A DNA stretch of 9,809 bases from Alteromonadaceae bacterium (lineage in GTDB: Bacteria > Pseudomonadota > Gammaproteobacteria > Pseudomonadales > Oleiphilaceae), in the NCBI GenBank assembly GCA_013393545.1, contig JABXHG010000205.1:1-9809 (forward strand), in the 5' to 3' direction. This document shows, piece by piece, positions 6,507 to 9,809 of the stretch; position 1 is the stretch's first letter, and every line of letters starts with the position of its first letter. The translations under genes and the position numbers were made by a program. The notes beneath the pieces are model-generated. The model saw only the letters and a program-made list of their open reading frames with translations, had not been told where the DNA came from and made no database searches.

Positions 6507-6922
6507 GCGTTGAGGCTGTAGGAAAAGGTCGACGGTCCATCACGATCCGAGATTGCTCAATAAATGAGCTAAAAATGGGGCCTGTTCTTAAAGTCTGGAG
6601 TGCCCATGATTGAAAACGTTCCCAAGTTTTACGTGGGAGTGCAACCGGACAAAGGGGTGGGGGTTTTTCTATAGCCTCGTTAAAGGCTATTGCTCCAAGT
6701 GTTCATTGATCTGGTAGGTGGCCAAGGTTTTAGTTTTTGGCGGTAGACAGAAAAAGGTCCAGCCTGACATCGGTTTTGGTGGACATTCCGTTTTTCAGGT
6801 TGCGAGGCAATCGCCTGCCGCATAAGGTTAGACTGATATTACTGGCAAAAATGATATAAGATTTAAATAGTCGAACAGAGTTCGGCGAGAGATGGATTGA
6901 TCACCTCAAAAAAGGAATTTAC
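6507..6922. other. A+T-rich non-coding stretch before the island
   Basis: I see no gene in these 416 nt on either strand. The A+T content rises to the right. There are two small hairpins: TCCCA (6620-6624) with TGGGA (6634-6638), and ATAGCC (6671-6676) with GGCTAT (6685-6690). The latter follows GTTTTTCT, so as read on the complementary strand it would be followed by an A/G-rich end, and on the + strand it has no T run. An extended -10-like element lies at 6852-6860. Confidence 0.5.
6852..6860 (+). promoter_or_regulatory. Candidate extended -10 promoter for the island
   Basis: TGATATAAG fits the extended -10 pattern TGnTATAAT with one mismatch, and no clear -35 is present. RNA would start near 6867, giving a leader of about 56 nt before the GTG at 6923. 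Confidence 0.35.
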
Positions 6923-7528
6923 GTGTCTGATTATCTGTATGCCTGCCATCATAGAAAAGTTAACTCCGGCGAGTTGTCTCGTTTGACCCGCGTTGTTGAA
7001 GCGTTCGTCAACAGGCAAGGAGAAATAGCTCTAACTGATCAGAATGAGCGCCTATTTGATTATGGAAATCAACGTATCACGGAGCAGCAGAAGGTTTATA
7101 TCCAGAATGGTAACAGGCGAGCATTCTGGAATGCACGGAAAGAAGTGGGAGATCCGATTGCAAGCGTTGCCTTACCTATATTAGAAGACTCCGGGGTGAA
7201 CGGAAGGGTAGCCAACTGGCTAACCGGGTTGAGAAGTAACCCCGAAAAATTGAATGCACTTGGAGTCGACTTGATGATCGAACACGCTAAGGCAGTAACG
7301 ATAGACATCGAAAACTGCATTGGGAATGTCCCGGGTGTCCTCAGCCCCGAGCAGGTTGCAGAGTACCACCACGTAGTTTTCGAGAAGCACCGTATAAGCT
7401 CTTTCTTGCTTGGATCTGACGGCTCTTGGTTATTCGGTGGCACTTTGTTTAACCTGCCTGCCAACCTTTACCGCCCGGTTTGGTGCCGAGCTTGTGACTT
7501 TATCGGCCCGTCAGTCGGTGCCCGCTAG
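6923..7528 (+). CDS. Unrecognised 201-residue protein; possible effector/toxin-like partner of the next gene
   Basis: I do not recognise a named family with certainty. The start is GTG, supported by AAAGGAA at 6911-6917; no other start exists before the in-frame stop at 6857. There is no signal peptide or membrane helix. The N-terminus has a Cys-His-His cluster (residues 8-10). A mainly helical middle follows, and the C-terminus has EYHHVVFEKH (147-156), an FGGTLF segment and VWCRACDF with a CxxC (188-191). Cys8, His9/His10 and the CxxC could form a metal site. The GGT...WC..CD ending reminds me of C-terminal toxin domains linked to type VI secretion and other polymorphic toxins, but that is memory of a pattern, not a match. 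The next gene starts 24 nt later and encodes an exported immunity-like protein, which is the main reason to consider a toxin role. No VgrG, PAAR or Rhs gene is in the window. It could also be a detached effector C-terminus. Confidence 0.55.
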   Translation: MSDYLYACHHRKVNSGELSRLTRVVEAFVNRQGEIALTDQNERLFDYGNQRITEQQKVYIQNGNRRAFWNARKEVGDPIASVALPILEDSGVNGRVANWLTGLRSNPEKLNALGVDLMIEHAKAVTIDIENCIGNVPGVLSPEQVAEYHHVVFEKHRISSFLLGSDGSWLFGGTLFNLPANLYRPVWCRACDFIGPSVGAR

Positions 7529-7552
7529 CCTCGTTTCAGGCAGGATGAAGAT

Positions 7553-8260
7553 ATGAAATTGTGGAAGCGAGCTGTTCTGGCTGTGTCATGTATTGTTGCA
7601 ATCGCGCTTGTGCTCTCCCGGTTTGCGAATGCCGATGTCTACCAGCTCAGGTTGGGAGACGATACCTTCTGTATACCTAGTCAATATAGCCTGTTGGATC
7701 AAACTGTTGCCCCTGCTCGTGATATTGCTGGCAGTGACTCTCGTCGGTCTGCAGGGTCGTTTCAGGTTTCCATACCTGCGGAAGAGGTTGAAGCGTCCCT
7801 ACCGGTTTATCAAACAACCCATGGAAAGTTACCTGCAATACTTGTTGTAAGGCTGGAAGCAATTGATTCAGACACCATAGCCTGGCGTATGCAAGGGGAA
7901 CGTTATGCCGACGTGTTGCATCTCATGGGCGAGTTCAGTAATGCAACGGTGCAGACCATCGATAATACCGATCTGTTCAGGGTGAGTGATTATCCGGGAC
8001 CGCCGTTCCCGATATGGAAGGTGTTGAACCGGAGACCGGAAGCTGGAGCAGGCGTTCCTTCTGAGTGGAAAGAGTTTCTTATAGCACATTGCAGCAGGGC
8101 AGGCGGTTACAAGGGAGCCAGCTCAAACTGTGAATACTCGGAAGCTATCGACGGTTACTGGGCTACAATGATCACCACCGAAAACAATCTATCCCTTAAG
8201 GCCCAAATTACCCGTTTCATGGAACAAAAACTGCAGCAATGGCGGGATCTCTGCGAATAG
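7553..8260 (+). CDS. Exported protein resembling periplasmic immunity proteins
   Basis: This is a 235-residue protein with a clear Sec signal peptide (basic MKLWKR, hydrophobic core, cleavage predicted after ANA at residue 27), so it should be periplasmic. The mature part starts with YQLRLGDDTFCIPSQY and ends with a Cys, a DGYWATMITTENNLSL segment and a helix closing in QQWRDLC. That order (a short strand with xLGxxxFxIPxxY, then a late AHC...C, DGYW, T/S-E-ENL, final amphipathic helix with Trp) is what I remember from periplasmic immunity proteins encoded beside type VI secretion effectors. The mature chain has four Cys (40, 180, 193, 234), enough for two disulfides. AGGA 7 nt before the ATG and the 24-nt gap from the upstream gene suggest one operon. 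The immunity role is inference; what is visible is a secreted, probably disulfide-bonded protein of unknown function. Confidence 0.6.
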   Translation: MKLWKRAVLAVSCIVAIALVLSRFANADVYQLRLGDDTFCIPSQYSLLDQTVAPARDIAGSDSRRSAGSFQVSIPAEEVEASLPVYQTTHGKLPAILVVRLEAIDSDTIAWRMQGERYADVLHLMGEFSNATVQTIDNTDLFRVSDYPGPPFPIWKVLNRRPEAGAGVPSEWKEFLIAHCSRAGGYKGASSNCEYSEAIDGYWATMITTENNLSLKAQITRFMEQKLQQWRDLCE

Positions 8261-8392
8261 TGATTTCCTCCTGTGTTTCCGAAAACGCTTACAACCGTCG
8301 TACTTATGCCCACCCTGCAGATTCGTCATGCTGCCTTGTCAGGCTTTGACCGACGGCACGGTGGTCTGTTTGTAGTGGTTCAATGATCCCGG

Positions 8393-8659
8393 TCACTCCA
8401 CCAGCGGGACTTCGGGAAAGTCGATCTTCGGCTTAATCAGGTTGTTCACCCAGTTGCTGTAGCTGTTTAGTCCCACCCAGCTGGTGATTTCAACGAGCGT
8501 GGCGTCGTCCAACCCGGCCTCGCGGGCGGCCGCCAAACGGTCGTCTGAAAGATGGCCATTTTGTTCCAGAACCGCCAATGCCACGTCCAGAAGAGCCTGG
8601 TCGTATTTATCAGCTGCTTGCCCTTGCTGTGCCTGCCGGGCAGCGTTGGCGTCAATACC
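8393..8659 (-). repeat. Direct-repeat copy 2: CMD C-terminal segment
   Basis: Part of the intact CMD gene that is duplicated, in diverged form, at 6207-6473 in the same orientation. Confidence 0.7.
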
Positions 8660-8935
8660 GAGACTTTTTGCCTTCATGGTATGGCCACTGACGCAGTAGT
8701 GGCAGCCGTTGGCATTGGCAATTGCCAGCGCAATCAATTCCCGCTGCGTGGCGGTCAGGCGGCTGTTTTGGGACAGCGTATCGTCAAACGCCAGATAGCC
8801 ATTCAGAGCCGCGCCATGGTTGGCCAGCCCGGCGAAGAAATTGGGCAGCATGCCCAGTTGCTTGTGAATGGCCTCCAGTGTGGGCGCGCCCTGTTCGCAG
8901 GCGGTGTCCGGGCAGAGCATGGGCAATCGTGACAT
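8393..8935 (-). CDS. Carboxymuconolactone decarboxylase family protein, AhpD-like
   Basis: This is a 180-residue complete protein when started at the ATG at 8935, which has GGAG about 9 nt upstream; an in-frame ATG at 8980 would place the start inside the operator and is unlikely. The active-site layout is that of AhpD: Glu66 (QRELIAL), Cys78 and Cys81 (NGCHYCVSGH) and His85, with the same spacings as the E..CxxC..H set of AhpD (Glu118, Cys130, Cys133, His137). AhpD-like members reduce partners or peroxides through the CxxC, so thiol-based peroxidase or disulfide-reductase activity is expected rather than muconolactone decarboxylation. It would act in the cytosol. The gene is divergent from tetR across a palindromic operator, so it is very likely that regulator's target. 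A truncated relative lies 2.2 kb to the left. The partner and substrate are unknown; the GST gene near tetR suggests electrophile or peroxide stress. Confidence 0.88.
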   Translation of the reverse strand: MSRLPMLCPDTACEQGAPTLEAIHKQLGMLPNFFAGLANHGAALNGYLAFDDTLSQNSRLTATQRELIALAIANANGCHYCVSGHTMKAKSLGIDANAARQAQQGQAADKYDQALLDVALAVLEQNGHLSDDRLAAAREAGLDDATLVEITSWVGLNSYSNWVNNLIKPKIDFPEVPLVE

Positions 8936-8954
8936 GGCGTTTTCTCCAGTGGTT

Positions 8955-8960
8955 ATCTTA
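8955..8960 (-). promoter_or_regulatory. Candidate -10 of the CMD gene promoter
   Basis: TAAGAT on the minus strand lies 20 nt before the CMD start codon and directly next to operator 1, which would sit in the -10/-35 spacer. The -35 at about 8978-8983 is weak, as is common for regulated promoters. Confidence 0.35.
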
Positions 8961-8965
8961 AAAAG

Positions 8966-9010
8966 TACAGATCTGTACACCTGGCGTAATTCCAGGTGTA
9001 CAGATCTGTA
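8966..9010. promoter_or_regulatory. Nested palindromic operator between CMD and tetR genes
   Basis: Two copies of the perfect palindrome TACAGATCTGTA lie at 8966-8977 and 8999-9010, with centres 33 bp apart (about three helical turns). The first extends to 14 bp (GTACAGATCTGTAC, 8965-8978). The whole is also a perfect 19-bp inverted repeat, TACAGATCTGTACACCTGG (8966-8984) against its complement (8992-9010), around a 7-nt spacer. Position and symmetry make it the likely binding site of the adjacent TetR protein, controlling both divergent genes, with two dimers binding on the same face of the helix. Confidence 0.85.
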
Positions 9011-9040
9011 TCGTCAACGATTCAGGCATCCTGTTATCAT
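9011..9040 (+). promoter_or_regulatory. Candidate tetR promoter
   Basis: TCGTCA (9011-9016) and TATCAT (9035-9040) are 18 nt apart and start at the edge of operator 2, so a bound repressor would block the -35. Transcription would begin near 9047, about 27 nt before the ATG. Confidence 0.4.
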
Positions 9041-9073
9041 GGTGCGACAATTCAACTACGAACGCGCACCGCT

Positions 9074-9634
9074 ATGCCATCCCCCAAACGTGACCTATTG
9101 CTCGACACCGCCGAACAATTGTTTTACCGAGAGGGCTTTCACGCCACTGGCATCGACCGGATTCAGGCGGAATCCGGGGTGGCCAAGACCACGATGTACA
9201 AGCATTTTGCCTCCAAGGATGCGTTGATTGAGGCGGTATTGGAGCGCGCCAGTGAACGGGTTAAAGCCGACCTGGAGGCTCAGGCAAAACGGCTGGAGGG
9301 GGAGGGAATCGAGCGGATTCTGGCACCGTTTCGGGATCTGAGTTCAATGTGCGAAGGCCCGGATTTTAACGGCTGCCTGTTCAATAACGCTGCCGCCGAG
9401 TTCATGTATTCCAACACCGCTATTCACGCCCTGGCTGCCCGCCACATGTGCTGGATGGAGGCGTTTCTGGCACGCTTACTGGAGGAGGAAGGTTTTGATC
9501 CAGCGCAGGCGCGGGTGCTGCTGCCACTGTACGAGGGACTGCTGACCATCGCGCGGGTGCAGGATGCAGCGCCGGCGCTGGAGCAGAGCCAGCAAACCCT
9601 GCGCCGGCTGTTGAGCGCAGATGATCATCGATAA
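9074..9634 (+). CDS. TetR/AcrR family transcriptional repressor
   Basis: This is a 186-residue regulator starting at ATG 9074; the longer open frame from 8996 would run through the operator and lacks a family-like N-terminus. Residues 4-50 form the TetR DNA-binding domain: LLDTAEQLFYREGFHATGIDRIQ precedes the helix-turn-helix ESGVAKTTMYKHFASKDAL. The C-terminal ligand domain contains GPDFNGCLFNNAAAEF (95-110), a signature of the TetR subgroup with GCLFxNAxAE, and carries three Cys (93, 101, 126) that could sense electrophiles or oxidants. It probably represses the divergent CMD gene and itself through the operator at 8966-9010. The ATG has no good ribosome-binding site. The stop lies 29 nt before the GST gene, so the two are probably co-transcribed. 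The inducer is unknown; by context, an electrophile or peroxide. Confidence 0.9.
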   Translation: MPSPKRDLLLDTAEQLFYREGFHATGIDRIQAESGVAKTTMYKHFASKDALIEAVLERASERVKADLEAQAKRLEGEGIERILAPFRDLSSMCEGPDFNGCLFNNAAAEFMYSNTAIHALAARHMCWMEAFLARLLEEEGFDPAQARVLLPLYEGLLTIARVQDAAPALEQSQQTLRRLLSADDHR

Positions 9635-9663
9635 GGACGGACCACAGATGGAGACAAACTGAT

Positions 9664-9809
9664 ATGGAACTGTATCTGAACCAAACGTCGCCTTACGCGA
9701 GAGTTGCCCGAATTTGCGCGATCGAAAAGCAGCTGAGCCAGGATGTGAATCTTGTCTGGGTAGACCCGTGGGCGGACGATACGGCTTTGCTTATCGCCAA
9801 CCCGAACGG
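9664..9809 (+). CDS. Glutathione S-transferase family protein, N-terminal part (cut by right edge)
   Basis: The first 48 codons begin MELYLNQTSPYARVARI, the opening strand, SPYA active-site loop and helix of the glutathione S-transferase thioredoxin-like domain, and continue through VWVDPWADD to ANPN, where the conserved NPxGxVP turn would follow. Enzymes of this kind conjugate or use glutathione on electrophiles in the cytosol. The Ser/Tyr in TSPYARV are the usual candidates for activating the thiol. GGAG at 9650-9653, 10 nt before ATG, sets the start. It follows tetR by 29 nt and is likely under the same operator. The C-terminal helical domain lies outside the window, so the class cannot be assigned. 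Confidence 0.82.
   Translation, partial: MELYLNQTSPYARVARICAIEKQLSQDVNLVWVDPWADDTALLIANPN

Noticed and set aside
6671..6840. Possible integron attC site (GTTAGAC at 6827-6833 and the ATAGCC/GGCTAT hairpin)
   Set aside because: No matching RYYYAAC core in the right place, no long imperfect palindrome joining them, and no integrase or cassette series.
8261..8392. Intergenic 132 nt between the exported protein and the CMD gene, examined for a terminator or small RNA
   Set aside because: No convincing hairpin followed by a T run on either strand.
8936..8980. Longer CMD start at 8980 (15 extra residues)
   Set aside because: The extra codons lie in the palindromic operator and promoter, and a good ribosome-binding site precedes the ATG at 8935.
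8996..9073. Longer TetR start at 8996 (26 extra residues)
   Set aside because: The extension is translated operator and leader sequence and has no resemblance to TetR N-termini.

Overview
The window looks like a piece of chromosome from a G+C-rich marine-type gammaproteobacterium. Protein style, Shine-Dalgarno use and gene content fit something like Marinobacter, but that assignment is a judgement from memory and was not tested by a search. Ordinary metabolic and detoxification genes alternate with small unrelated islands. There is no rRNA, tRNA, CRISPR array or recognisable insertion sequence.

Left part (1-3326, + strand): the C-terminal part of a class I ribonucleotide reductase beta subunit (nrdB), entering from the left edge with its metal-ligand region apparently damaged, is followed after 4 nt by a complete fermentative D-lactate dehydrogenase (ldhA) and a Rho-independent terminator. 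A separate, less G+C-rich gene for an acetoin/2,3-butanediol-type short-chain dehydrogenase follows. Next is a 257-residue HExxH protein of the CLCA_X type, probably read from a leaderless mRNA.

Middle (3323-6180): a strongly acidic small lipoprotein built from 11-residue repeats lies convergent to the CLCA_X gene. It is followed by an AMIN-like domain reading frame with no usable start, an Acg-type nitroreductase, and a convergent membrane-anchored SGNH hydrolase. The hydrolase tail overlaps the nitroreductase gene by 143 bp. A terminator-shaped hairpin pointing rightward lies beyond the SGNH start, so nitroreductase transcripts may run antisense through the whole SGNH gene.

Right part (6207-9809): a two-gene island (6923-8260), visibly more A+T-rich in its leader, codes for an unrecognised 201-residue protein with a C-terminal CxxC and a 235-residue exported protein that resembles periplasmic immunity proteins. 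The island is bracketed by two same-orientation copies of an AhpD-like carboxymuconolactone decarboxylase (CMD) gene. The left copy is only a C-terminal remnant; the right copy is complete. The complete copy is divergent from a TetR regulator gene, which is followed by the start of a glutathione S-transferase gene. The CMD/tetR intergenic region holds a striking operator: two 12-bp palindromes inside a perfect 19-bp inverted repeat. The CMD, TetR and GST genes probably form a regulated electrophile or peroxide detoxification unit.

The best candidates for something undescribed are the island at 6923-8260, a possible orphan effector/immunity-like pair placed between CMD copies, and the nested-palindrome operator next to it.
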